A DNA stretch of 64,000 nucleotides, taken from Ceriagrion tenellum (taxonomy: Eukaryota; Arthropoda; Insecta; Odonata; Coenagrionidae). Both the position numbers and the translations under genes were made by a program. Shown piece after piece: positions 44,930 through 56,266 of the stretch. Each line of letters begins with the position of its first letter. Within the stretch, counting starts at the first letter, position 1. The DNA lies in assembly GCA_963169105.1 (NCBI GenBank), contig OY720643.1, forward strand, positions 78,599,696-78,663,695. The letters run 5' to 3'. The notes under the pieces are model-generated. The model was not told the DNA's origin and did no database searches. It saw nothing but the letters and a program-made list of their open reading frames with translations.

Positions 44930-45145
44930 AACAGGCGGAAGAACAGGATGAAAGAAGGAAGAAACAGGAAGAAGCTGCATACTGTGCGAAATATTCGACA
45001 GGTAGAAGAACAGGAAGAAAGAAGGAAGAAACAGGAAGAAGCTGCATACTGTGCGAAATATTCGACAAGTAGAAGAACAGGAAGAAAGAAGGAAGAAACA
45101 GGAAGAAGCTGCATACTGCGAAATATTTGCACGGGTCAGCTAGTA
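44930..45145 (+). repeat. 67-bp tandem repeat ending in a Helitron-like terminus
   Basis: GAAGCTGCATACTG recurs at exact 67-base spacing (GCTGCAT at 44974, 45041, 45108). Purine-rich (GAAGAAACAGG). The block ends CACGGGTCAGCTAG followed by T, which fits a Helitron CTRR end; the left end is not identified. Confidence 0.6.
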
Positions 45146-46585
45146 TTAGTTTAACTCTGATTGATTTTTTGGTTGAAAGTTTTTAAATTTGGTGGAAACT
45201 TTAATGTAAAAATGAGATGGCAAGGTTTTATTTTGATTGCTCGGAGTATTTCTGGGATTTGTCTTTGAAAACAACTCGGTGGATGGTGTGATACAATCAT
45301 TTACACAGTGGTCAAGTAGCCACCCTGTGCCTCTCTGGAATGATATTGAACTAGAAGATTCTTTATGGTGACAGTAAGGGAAAACACGCAGATTTGGCGA
45401 ACACAATAAGATTTTAAATGTCCATATCAAAAGCGGACGCGTTTTATAACCGAAAATTAAAATTGATCTCCAGGTACTTATATTATTGGGAAAATATTCT
45501 GCCTAGAATATAACCGACGCGGAATAAAAATTGCGCTAATTATTTGCTGAGCGTTTCTAAAAGTGGTCAACGTTAAAATTTCTATTTATTGTACATCATA
45601 TATAAAATTAAGCACAGCAGTACAGAATGGACTAGTTTACATTCTGCTTTAAATAAAAAAATGTGTGGTCAAATCTTGTATCCCTAAAATAATTTCGACT
45701 GGTGAAATACATGCCTTCCCCAAAAAACTAAAAAAATGACAATCTATGCCTCTGAAATACCTGTGAAAACGTTTCACAAACTTTTTTCTTTTATATGTAC
45801 AATATCTTTTAGAATTACTTAGTTCAGCCTCGTGAATTAATCTCAACTCACATTTTCCCTCCTCATAGAGTTATCGTAGCTAATTCTAAAAAGGAAATTT
45901 AACGCGGAAGGAAAATTAAAACTTCCATTTGCAATTCTTCCAAACTTACTCTCTCGTGGCGATCTTGTTGAGTTTTCTATGACTGCCGCAGAACTTTCGT
46001 CTTTTTTCATTTGAAAATACAGTGGTCACTTTAGGAGTATACAACAATATATGTTGACAACTGAATAATTCAGTCGCATGATCATTTACATTGGATAGAA
46101 ACCGAAAAAGCTGTGATTTTACTTCATCTATGACCTTGGCTCATGATTTCGTATGCATTTTATACCGTACATGCACATTTATTACGTCATAATGCTTATT
46201 ACATAGTATTCATATATGAAAGACATTAATTTATAGTGTTTCCAAGAAGGTTGAAAATGTGCATTTAACAAGGTCATCGATGAATGTAAAGTTTCACATC
46301 TGACAAAAATCAATACCCAAATAAATTCATCACTTCATAAAAATGACTCAAAAGTTTCAAAGTAAAGAAAACTTGTACATGTTAAAGGTTTTTGCAGGTA
46401 AACGTCAACGTTCATTTAACATGAGTAAATCTAAAAATTAGGTATTATATTCATCAATATGTATTCCTCAACCGTTTTCCTCTGTGACCGATTCTTATAG
46501 TTTTCACATCAAAATATCACACCTTGAACTGTAAATTACTTCGGGATAATATACTAATACTGTGAATAAGGGTTGATATCTTTTT
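45146..46585. other. Unassigned spacer
   Basis: AT-rich; nothing recognised. Confidence 0.45.
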
Positions 46586-47191
46586 TTAACTTACCTGTTT
46601 TTTGTTCACCACACATATCCGGCTTGGATTTCTGTTTCGGCCGCTGTTGCATCTATTCCATGTCGTGGTCCTTGCTTTCTTTACTTTAAAATTTAGCCGC
46701 CGCCTGGGATAATTTTTGCGGGAGGGACGGTGGTGCTTAATGGGTGTCTGAGGAAAGGAGTGGGTTGCCGAAAGAAAGAGAAATAAGGGAAGGGGAGGGT
46801 GATGTGGGAATAATAAAGGTGTTGGTCGGAGAGATTGGGACAGTGGTACGGGGGTATTCTGGGAGAGATCTCGTGAGGAGTTGGGGGAAGGAGAATGGGG
46901 AGGAGTAGGAGAGGGGAGAGAATTTGGTACTGGGATTTTGGAGGGGAGAGGAGGCGACAAAGGAATGGGGGGAGGTGTCGACACAGAGATGGAGGAGGGG
47001 GCAAGGGAAACACCCTTTTCTTTCGAAACATTTCTTCCTCCTCTCTTCTTCTTATGAATAAAGTCATTATCCCTCTCATTTGCTCCCATTTCTTCCTTTT
47101 TTTTCCTTAAGGATTGCTCTCCTTTGCAGCAGGACGCTGAAACGTGACATGATCGATTCAGTCGTAAGCTAGGGTATGAATTGAAAAGCAA
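46586..47191 (-). other. 201-codon open frame, Pro/Ser-rich, unknown
   Basis: The longest open frame outside the myosin gene. The first third is basic and charged (EEMGANERDNDFIHKKKRGG), the middle is almost only Pro/Ser/Leu/Thr, and the end is basic. The middle is the reverse of a G/A-rich simple-sequence tract (46740-47010), which by itself explains the lack of stops. No domain recognised. A chance ORF is more likely than a gene. Confidence 0.2.
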
Positions 47192-48908
47192 TTGACTAAT
47201 GTAGAGCTATCTTAACCCTTTGCTAACTAGGACCAATGACAGCACCACGGAATAAATAACTTAATACAATTTATTCGGACAGCCAAAATAAAATTTGTTG
47301 ATTGGGCCACTTTAAGGTAGTCCGAGCGAGATAGTTCAATAGTCATAATAGAGATCATACTCGCATTATACGTTTTTATTTCTCCAGTTATAAGACACAT
47401 GAATAAAATATTGCATTATTAATGGTGCGATAATATAGTTTTATGTGACAGAAATGGTAAATAATTAAATGAAAATATCTTAATAAGTCTTTAAAATGAC
47501 TCATTTTTTTCGCGCGGTGCATTCGAAACTCCTTCAAAACGGAAGGTTTTTTTGTGATACCCAAGAACCTATTGCGGTGACAATATGATTTATTTTCAAA
47601 AATTGTTGATAAAACATGCAAACTACACGCTTTTAGTTTTTTTTACGACATCTTATTGTTATAAATTCCTCATTTTGTAAATAATGTCTCTCTGGAGTGC
47701 ATACACGTACCATTTCCCATGTAAAAGGACGGGCATTTTTTGGCATATATCTCCGAAAGTAATGTCGTAAGAGGTTGAATTTTTAGTGTCATTAGAAGGG
47801 TGAGATATTTTTCTTTAAAATGAGAGCAAATTCATTCATTTCTAGGTAAAATTATTTTTCGCTCAAATTCATTGAATCCACCTAATTTGGCCAATTAAAG
47901 TTAGGAAGGCTCTCTATAATGCGATTTAGTCCGGAAGTGTAATGTTTTCTGATTATTTTCCCGGTCCAGTTTCATTCTTTCTTGGAGCATTCTCATCGCC
48001 ATTAATTTGTCTCTTAAGTAATTGGTGGACGTGCGATAAGACACTCGAACATCAATCTAGTATAAATTATAATGTAGAGTATTATACTCACATAGTCCGC
48101 CCATTCTGTAGTTGTTTTTCTTTTTAAATTTTTTTTATCTGAAAAAGTCGTTTTTGTCGCACTTTCTTAGGAAAAAACACGCGCTCAACTTCTACCACTT
48201 TTCTTACTATTGAGCAGTTAACTCTAAAGGTGAAGTTTCCCTAGCAACAATTACCATGAACTTCTACTGGCGCTTAATCATTGTTGTATTTTTAAGGCAA
48301 TGATTTCTATGGAGAATGAGTTTATGGCGAACATTATGTCGTATTACTTTCATGAATAAAATTTGCAATCTTGTTTATTTGAAAACTTATTCATGAACAT
48401 GAGCAAACGAGAACCTGCAATCATTCGAAACTCCTCCATGAAAACAGTGCCGATTTTCATTTCTTGTCGAAGTGAAAGGGTTTATCCTTGGAGGAAGTAA
48501 TGTACGCATAGAATAGAGGTAATGCGATTTGGGAGAAGAACGCATGGAAGAAGTTGGTTAGTGCAATATATATGCGTGGGATAAATAGCTGAGAATGGGA
48601 CCCTTAAAAATCTGAGATGGAAGATATTTCAATGCATAAAGACTTCTCCTCATCATCCTCTCTGACAAATTTTCTCTAAGTGAACCAAAAATGTTTTTTT
48701 TTAATCATTGGTGACATTGAAACCTATCTCTCTTATGTTTCTTTTTTTTTACTAGATCAGGTCGTTCAATTCTTTTGTCGTTTTTATTTCACACATTTAG
48801 TACGGAATGAACAATCATTCGAGTAATTTTTTAATTTGAGCTATCACGCTAATTTTCCACATAGAAGCATAGGTAGTCACGATTTTTTTTGTCAATTGCA
48901 GTAATTTT
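47192..48908. other. Unassigned spacer
   Basis: TTAACCCTTTGCTAACTAGG at about 47213 is a lone TTAA-MITE-like end. No right end found. The rest is AT-rich with no gene. Confidence 0.4.
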
Positions 48909-49009
48909 TGGTGAGCGAGAGTGAAATAAGAAAACGAAGTTCGATGGACAAAGCGAGCGGACGAAATCGGTAGACATGGAAGCCCAAGCCAGCGATCGAA
49001 TATGACGAA

Positions 49010-49342
49010 TGAACTCTAATTTTTTCGGTCTTTCAACTCCTCCTGCTCCAATAGCTGTCGCATGCGCTGCTCAGGAGACGATGAAACGGCTGCTTTGACA
49101 GTTTCGTACTGGCCATTCGCGGGAGGATCCATGATGATGTCCTCGACTCTTTCAATGTATCAGCTGCCCAACTGAGCAACCACGTACGAGAACTTCGTAA
49201 TGGCATTTATAATATTAGCCAAACGGAATTGCACTTCCACTTGTTTAAACCATAGGGCTTTTGGCTTTTCGGCCCAAAATGCGGGGATATGTGCGATGTG
49301 TGCGATATGTGCGATAACGCGGTTTACGCTCGCTGTCTTCAC
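49010..49342 (-). pseudogene. gag fragment of the Ty3/gypsy element
   Basis: The minus frame has IPAFWAEKPKALWFKQVEVQ, FRLANIINAITKFSYVVAQL and, after a break, a Pro/Glu stretch with SSSPEQRMRQLLEQEE. This is the capsid N-terminal pattern of insect Ty3/gypsy gag. A tandem AHIAHIAH expansion precedes it. Truncated, not functional. Confidence 0.7.
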
Positions 49343-49447
49343 TATCTGGATTCACGGCAAAAACTAAAGACGCCCGGCCTAGTCTTCCTATTCCGGATAA
49401 ATAAGCACTCACGTAAACATTCACCACTCGTTTCGGGGTCACCACTT

Positions 49448-49660
49448 TGGTGAGCGAGAGTGAAATAAGAAAACGAAGTTCGATGACAACGATTTATTCC
49501 GAACGTAAGAAATGGCGCGTCCTAAGTTTAATAACAATCGCGTCGTTCCTCTAGTTTATTTACGTTGTTCCCTGGTGATCTATGCCAGCCTCCCCAGGTC
49601 GATCCCGTCGTGGCGCTCCAACCAGCTAGCAACAGGCAGTCGCCACAAATTCTTTAAACA
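49448..49660 (-). repeat. 5' LTR of the Ty3/gypsy element
   Basis: TG...CA borders, adjoining primer-binding site, internal AATAAA. The matching partner is only the terminal 38 bases at 48909-48946. Confidence 0.75.
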
Positions 49661-50940
49661 TTACAAGGTAGTATAATAGATTGAAACACTTTGTAGTGTC
49701 CACATAAGAATTGTATTTTAATGATCTGGATTTTGTCGCTGTGCGTCATCATCAGGTCCACCTAACAATGTCGCACTGATGTTGTCAAAGAATGCACCGA
49801 AGTTCTTCGAGACATAACACACGCCTACGACCGACTTAGTAACAACCAATGCCTTTGTTTCGAAAAGGCGTTTTTGCGAGATTCATCCCGAGATATGACA
49901 ATACGTCAAGCCCGAATACCGAAAATAAATATTATAATTCCATCTTGGGGTCATTTGCATTATGTTAGTTAGTGTTCAATATGCCCGACCTCAAACATCT
50001 CGTGATGTACTTTACTCTTATACTTGAATATCCCTCGTCCTAAAAGCTTAATTCGGGATAATTTTGTGCCACTAAGGATACGGGTAGATTACTTTCCAAG
50101 GCGTATCTTGCTTATCTGGTATATCCATAGTTTTGGCAATTTTTATTTTAGTACTGCGAAATTACTAAGCATTATTACCCCCTGTAACATTTCTCGTACT
50201 ATCCATAAAATTCTCAAAACGGTAAAAGGGGATTTTTTGGAAAATATTTTTAATACTAACTTCCAATTTTATAGGTCCTATTATAAGAAAATCCTTTGAA
50301 TTCCTTCAACACGTAACCCAAATCCAATACTTACCGCAGGCTATACTGGATTACATCGTCCTCAACAGCAAAAAGCCATGACAAACCATAGTACGTCTCA
50401 TATGTAGAGAGTCATTTTATATAATTACGTTAAGTTGTCAAAATTTTGGATTCGAGGGATGGCAAGTTACGATGTGACATTTTAAGCCTGTGAAGACACA
50501 TGAAAAGGGTTTCAAGTCACAGACGGGCGAGATTGGAGGTAAAGTTTCAGGGCCGTACCCGAATAATAAAGGAGTGCGCATCTTAATGCCCTTCCATTGT
50601 CAACGGTCGATTGTGAGTAGCCCAGCTACTCACAATCAGGTTGGATTCCTGGATCAAAAATAACAGATCTAGTAGGTGACGTCATGCGAGCTCGTAAAAA
50701 TTTCAATCCGAAGGGAATGGAATGTTTCATGGCTCTGCTCTCGGAAATCAACATGTCAAAAGAATTTATAGGCAATCAAAAATGGTTTGATCTCATTAGT
50801 CGTTACGAATCCCCGGATAGTGCAGGACACGAAGGAACCGATGGGACTGAGCGCTTTACTGCCACCGTATCTAATTAATTAAGACCCACAAAATTAAAAA
50901 AATTAAAACGTTAGACGCCGTATAATTTAAAAAAATCAAA
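49661..50940. other. Spacer with PLE-like motif and a perfect small hairpin
   Basis: Minus strand at 49726-49762 has GACCTGATGATGACGCACAG, resembling terminal sequence of Penelope-like elements. GATTGTGAGTAGC at 50609-50621 and its inverse at 50625-50637 form a 13-bp stem with a 3-base loop. A 64-codon frame at 50684 is unassigned. Confidence 0.4.
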
Positions 50941-50946
50941 ATAATT

Positions 50947-51090
50947 TTGAATAGTATACTTAAAAAAATTTATTTCGATCCATCGCATTCAGCTTGTTTT
51001 TCTGGAGTTGATAGACTATGGAAAGAAATATCAACGTTTGCATATAAAAAAGATGTTAGAAAATGGCTCCAGTCTCATGATACGTACGCT
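50947..51090 (+). pseudogene. DNA-transposon integrase (Maverick/Polinton-like), N-terminal part
   Basis: Encodes KKIYFDPSHSACFSGVDRLW and KDVRKWLQSHDTY. A YxxPxxxASFSGxxxLW...WLQxxxTY pattern is the zinc-binding-like N-terminus of retroviral-type integrases found in large animal DNA transposons such as Maverick/Polinton. It is interrupted at 51091 by the composite element; the frame resumes at 54890. Confidence 0.6.
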
Positions 51091-52851
51091 AGGGTGCACA
51101 GTGGACTGAAATCGAAGAAAGCTGGCCAAAATTCAAAAAGTGGATTTTTTCAGTCAGGAAGTTGAAATTTGGCATAGTAACTCTCCTACTAATGGTTCAT
51201 ATTATATGTGATGCATTTTACAAAACTATTTCGCATTAACATTATACAAGGGTTTGAAGTTGAACAAATTTTGCAACACAGTCCAGAAATGAGATTTCGC
51301 TGAAAATCTCCAAAATGAAGAGTCAACACAACCTGTTGTAGGAGCTAATTGAATTAAAAAGTGATATCATTTTAAATAAAAAACTTAAGTCTTTGGCATG
51401 TTTACATTATGAATGATCTAGAGGGATATTTGCTCTTTTAATAGTACATAATGGCGGACCCTATTTTTCATTGATTTCCTTGCTTTAGGTAGAAAAATAG
51501 TTGAGGGGGACACGAAGTAACCGTAAGTAACTTACATCACAATATTCACCAAAGCTTCTAGAATGCGAATCCGTTGAGAAAGTCTGCGGCCGTCCGCGGC
51601 GCCGAAAATAAACTCGATTTTTCGATCGCGCGGCGGGGTCCAGCCTTGCGCGCCAGCTAATCGGAGTAGGTACAGTGACGCGGTGAGTATCATCACACGC
51701 TAATCAGCCATGAACTTAAATATGGCAATTTTATAACTGTATATGGTGTAAAGAATCGCCAAAGGTGCTATAATAGTAGTTTGGAAAAACAATTCATTCT
51801 CTTCCACGCGGTCCGATAGCCCTAGATGTCTCTCTTCGAATACATTCAAGGAGCTAAACCAGGCACTTCATGCTAACATTTAAGGCTGTGAACAATTAGT
51901 TCAGCTTCTGTGGGCAACATGCAGAACCCATTGAGCATGCACACTTTTTCCCTATGGCATCGGGTAGAAGCTGTTGTCGCGCAACCATTCTTACCCCCTC
52001 CCCTCCCCTTATACCCCCGCCACCTCCCCCGCCCTGGCTAGGCTCTGGCTATGCTTATTTCAATGCAGTTAGCCATAGAACAATACAAAGGTCTTCGATT
52101 TTAGTTCACTGTGGGGTGGTTCGAAAAAAGGCTTTTCTGGCTAATCGTTTCCCGAGGGGTGCCAAACCTAATCTTTTGCTATGACTTGGAAGTACGTACA
52201 AGATTTTTGCGCAGGGTTGAGGCTTTCCACTCTAACCTGACAAAAAAGAGTTTTTACACACATTTTCAGAAATTATCGCCTTTTTAAGGGTTTTTCCTCC
52301 ATATTTTTTGAAATAATTTTTTAAAATTTTTACTCTCACCAGGAGTAATGGAAAATAGTTCATTTAACACATTTCAGGTGATATTTAAGGAATAAATGAC
52401 GTAAAAGTTTTTATTTCAGAGTATTTAAGGTCGATTTTTCATTCATTTTTGTGCATTTTCCATGAGTTTTCGAAATTCTGTCAAAATTTTGTTTTTTATG
52501 AAAAACAGTTTACTACCTCTCGATCGTTTTCTTTAAAATCAGCTTCCATAATAAATTTGGTCCATTAAAATCCATAGATTGGGAAAAAAACGTCAATAGG
52601 AAATGTAAGGCCACTTTTTCGTTTATGGTTAAATTAATTAAATGCGCGCGCATACTTGTATGTTCATACACTGAAACGCACTAGTTGATCATCAAAGTAA
52701 CCTTAAGTACCGATAGCAATCAGTTGTATAAATTCAAAACAGAATTCAAGTAAACAGTTTCATAAATTTATAAACAATGATCAGTTGCGATTAATGCGAT
52801 TGCGTGAAACTACGTACCGTGCGTAGCTATGGTGAATATTTAAGAGAGTAA

Positions 52852-53281
52852 AGGCAGGGACACAATCAACGTGTACGTGTGACGCGACACGTTAACGGGA
52901 CATCGGGAAACGGGGAACCCAAGTCAGCGGTCACAATCGACGTTAACGCGGCCCGGAGTAACAATTGACTAACGCAGGCGCAGCTAAGAGATCAGGTGTA
53001 AACAAGTGTGAAAGTAAATAAGTTGTCTTCGCCAAGAGCAATCTTTAGCAGTTGAATGAATCTCCCGGCAGATGGCTCCCATTCCCGGATTCTCAGGACT
53101 ATTCTGATTGGTTTTCCGTGTACGGGACACGGGAAGAGATGAAAGTTGCCCATCTCTCGTGTACACGTACTCCCCGTACACGTTGATTGTGTCCGTTCGC
53201 TATAATTTCCCGTCAGCCATCTTTTCGCGTATTCCCGTTAGCGGCTCACGTTACACGTACACGTTGATTGTGTCCCAGCCT
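52852..53281. mobile_element. Harbinger-type MITE, copy 2 (430 bp)
   Basis: Begins AGGCAGGGACACAATCAACG, flanked by TAA at 52849-52851 and 53282-53284. Colinear with copy 1 (36487-36916) and of identical length. Confidence 0.87.
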
Positions 53282-53397
53282 TAAAACTTTAGGTGAGAGT
53301 AATAATAAAAAAAAAATATTTCAAGAAATATGGAGGACAAACCCTTAAGAAGTCGATTATTTCTGAAAATGTGCGTAAAAACTCATTTTTTTTCAGT

Positions 53398-54830
53398 TTA
53401 GAGTGGAGAGCCTCAACCCTGCGCAATAACCTTGTGCGTACTTCCTATAGTGCTCGCAGAGTTTCTGTGCACTGGAGAGTTCCTCCAAGCCTAGCTTCCC
53501 ATGGTAGATGAGCAGCGATTGCCTGCCGGCGTCCAATCATTAGGAGTCACAATTAGTCACGACCTATCTTGGGGAAAACATATTAGGGAAATATGCGGTC
53601 AAGCATATAGGAAGCTAGGCTTTATCAAGAGAGTACTCGGAAAATGTGATGAGAAAGTGAAAGAACGTTGTTATTTTTCAATCGTTAGGCCTCATCTGGA
53701 ATATGCTGTTAGTGTATGGGATCCATACGAAACGGGCTTGATATCAGAATTAGATCGCGTACAGAGAAGAGGAGCTAGGTTTGTGAAACGATGCTACGAT
53801 AAGTTGGCTAGTGTGTCTGGAATGTTAGAAGAATTAGGATGGGAATCGCTATCACAGCGTAGATTAAATTATAGGCTTAACCTCCTAAATAAATTTCAGG
53901 AAAATCATTTTACTGACGACGTAAAAAACATACTATTAACCCCTTCGTACTACGGCAGATTAGATCGCGCCAATAAAATTAGAGAGCTAGATTGTAGAAC
54001 CGATAGGTATAAAATGTCATTTTTTCCGCGTACCATTCGGGACCATAACAGCTGTGATCGTCGTCATGAATAGTTCGAGTATTGACAATAGGCAGGCAGT
54101 TAATCTTTCTCATTATATTCTCCTCTTTCTTATTTATGCATGATGTAAATAATGATGTTCTTATTTATGCATGATATTTTGAATCTGTAGTAGTAGTCTT
54201 TGTATCCCTTGCATGTTAGAACGATTGGAGATAGAATGTTTCTTGGGTATTAGATTTGTAATTGGCGCTTTGCATGTTTGGTACGCGGGTTTTTAATGTA
54301 ATGTCGGTGTTCTACCATATCATTCATGCATGCCTGGTGCGAAAGCACCCCCTGCCACACACCCTTTGGGTGGCTTGCAGGGTATGACGTAGATGTAGAT
54401 GTAGATGAATCCCGTAAACCGGTTCTTAGCTCACTGCGCGCCGCGTACGAATACTGTGAGTGGCGACCCAAAAGAATCGGCGAAAACGAACGCTATGCCT
54501 CGCCGACGCGAGGGCCTTTAGAATAGAAATACTCTGGACGAGAAACTGCCATAGATATCGAGTCAAAACTTGCAGTGATTGCAATAGTCATCGCAGTGAG
54601 GTTAGAAAGTAATCCCCATCGGCGCAGGTCACCGTGATTACACGATAAATAAATAAAACTTTAAGTCAGTATTAAAACAGTATTCGTACGCGGCGCGCAT
54701 TGAGCCAAGAACCGGATTACGGGATTGGACGCTGGCAGCAAATCGCTGCTCATCTACCATGGGCAGCTAGGCTTGGAGGAACTCTCCAGTGCACAGTAAC
54801 TCTGCGAGCACTATAGTCATGGCAAAAGAT
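53398..54830. repeat. Foldback arms around a non-LTR insertion
   Basis: CCATGGTAGATGAGCAGCGA (about 53501) and the following GCGTCCAATC pair with the inverse sequence at about 54729-54760; after the insertion the pairing resumes with CGCGCCGCGTACGAATACTG (54437) against 54670-54700. The unpaired centre is about 54459-54671. Confidence 0.75.
53539..54407 (+). mobile_element. 5'-truncated non-LTR retrotransposon, family C (869 bp)
   Basis: Encodes the C-terminus of a non-LTR reverse transcriptase protein: LGVTISHDLSWGKHI, YAVSVWDPYETG, RVQRRGARFVKRCYDKL, IRELDCRTDRYKMSFFPRTI. Stop at 54071-54073, a 330-base 3' UTR, and the end GTAGATGTAGATGTAGATG. AATC at 53535-53538 and 54408-54411 is the target duplication; the empty site survives in the inverted arm at about 54712-54730. 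Confidence 0.85.
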
Positions 54831-54889
54831 TAGGTTTGGCACCCCTCGGGAAACGATTAGCGAGAAAAGCGTTTTTTCGAACCACCCTA

Positions 54890-55018
54890 ACGTACACTCT
54901 TCACAAACCTATACGCAGGAGATTTCAGAGGAACAAATACCTGATTGACAATATAGACGCTTTATGGCAAGCAGATTTAAATGAGGTGAAGCATATAATG
55001 AAGAAAAACGACTGTTAG
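54890..55018 (+). pseudogene. DNA-transposon integrase, middle part
   Basis: Resumes with TYTLHKPIRRRFQRNKYLID and IDALWQADLNEV, the strand carrying the first catalytic Asp region (WQADL), then a stop at 55016-55018. The frame is that of 50947-51090 once the composite insertion and one copy of its 9-base duplication are left out. Confidence 0.62.
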
Positions 55019-55019
55019 T

Positions 55020-56089
55020 CTGTCCAAACAGGGAAGGCGGGTAAGAGATTAAGGCACCGCTCGAGAGCCCAACAATAGCCGCGTACCTGCCGTCCGCCAA
55101 ACAATAGCCGGGGTCCGGTCGACCGCGTGCTCTATAATGAGTCACGAATCGCACTCCACTCTGAAAAATTATCACACAAAAGTAAGCGTAATTTGTAATT
55201 TATTATTACAGCTTTGATTTCTACGTGTGATTTCATGAAAAAAGAGTCTAATCACGACGGAGTTATGTCAATTAGTTATGTAACACTTAGTGGTTGCAAA
55301 AAATTGTATTTTGCTTTTTTTTAACTTTTAACTGTATATTTAATGTTCCCATATGTTAACTATATGAGCTATTACAGGTATCCTACATAATTATGACTTG
55401 TTGTAGTAAGCATTAATTTTTATTAAGTCCCGGGTTGCCGAGCGTTGCTCTAGTTATAAAGTTTGATTATAAGCACAAACTGTTTATTTGGCTAAAGTTC
55501 TTGCCAGATATTTTAACAAAACTTATAATCATATGGTTGCTTTCAGGACATGAGCAATCCGACGACGACAGCGAAGAAGATGACTTTGGTTGTGCTCCTC
55601 TGGAGTAAAGACGATTAAAAAGAAGAAGACAAAGAGCCATTGATTAACAATGGACTATACAGAATATTTAGAATGTTTCGTTTCATGACAATGAATTGTT
55701 TTTATTCGATTAGATTTGGTGTTAGTAAAAAGCAGTAAAAAGTTTAATAAAAAGTGAATTAGTTAAAAGTTAAATGAGTAAAAAAGTAAAAAAATCAAAA
55801 TACAATTTTTTGCAACCACTAAGTGTTACATAACTAATTGACATAACTCCGCCGTGTTTAGACTCTTTTTTCATGAAATCACACGTAGAAATCAAAACTG
55901 TAATAAAAAATTACAAATTACGCTTACTTTTTTGTGATAATTTTTCAGAGTGGAGTGCGATTCGTGACTCATTATAGCGCACGCTGACGACCGGACCCCG
56001 GCTATTGTTTGGCGGACGGCAGGTACGCGGCTATTGTTTGGCTCTCGAGCGGTGCCTTAATCTCTTACCCGCCTTCCCTGTTTGGACAG
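55020..56089. mobile_element. DNA transposon with ~300-bp inverted repeats (1070 bp)
   Basis: Ends CTGTCCAAACAGGGAAGGCG and its inverse. Left arm 55020-55321, right arm 55790-56089, nearly identical. Between them an acceptor-like TTTCAG is followed by a frame HEQSDDDSEEDDFGCAPLE and stop at 55606-55608, probably the last exon of a lost transposase. No target duplication recognised. Superfamily unknown. Confidence 0.75.
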
Positions 56090-56266
56090 TCACATACTCA
56101 CTGTCGTAGATGTCTTTAGCAAGTTGGCGTGGGTATTGGTATTCGTTCCAAAGGGGTGCAAACTTTCGCGACGCATTTTCAATGATTTTGAAAAAATCTA
56201 AACGCAAGCCCATCTCATGAGTGATAGAGGAACTGAAATTTAGAACAAATTATTTCAAGAATTTAT

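Larger units (their letters stand above)
48909..49660 (-). mobile_element. Internally deleted Ty3/gypsy retrotransposon
   Basis: The 5' LTR is 49448-49660 (213 bp; on the minus strand starts TGTTTAAAGAATTTGTGGCG, ends GCTCACCA, contains GGAATAAATCG). Three bases inside it is the primer site TGGTGACCCCGAAACG, whose first 12 bases complement the 3' end of tRNA-Trp, as in the CsRn1 group. Then a gag fragment. The last 38 bases of the 3' LTR remain at 48909-48946, identical to 49448-49485. All of pol is missing. Confidence 0.78.
51091..54889. mobile_element. 3.8-kb composite insertion in the integrase gene
   Basis: Flanked by ACGTACGCT (51082-51090) and ACGTACACT (54890-54898), a 9-base duplication with one change. 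Ends AGGGTG and CACCCTA. Inside are a sub-element with inverted ends at 51097-51118 and 52092-52113 (20 of 22), a 73-bp inverted pair (52114-52186 with 54815-54887, three mismatches), Harbinger-type MITE copy 2, and a non-LTR insertion. No transposase is readable. Confidence 0.7.

Noticed and set aside
46586..47191. 201-codon ORF as a host gene
   Set aside because: Its length is explained by a stop-poor G/A simple-sequence tract; no domain, no splice context.
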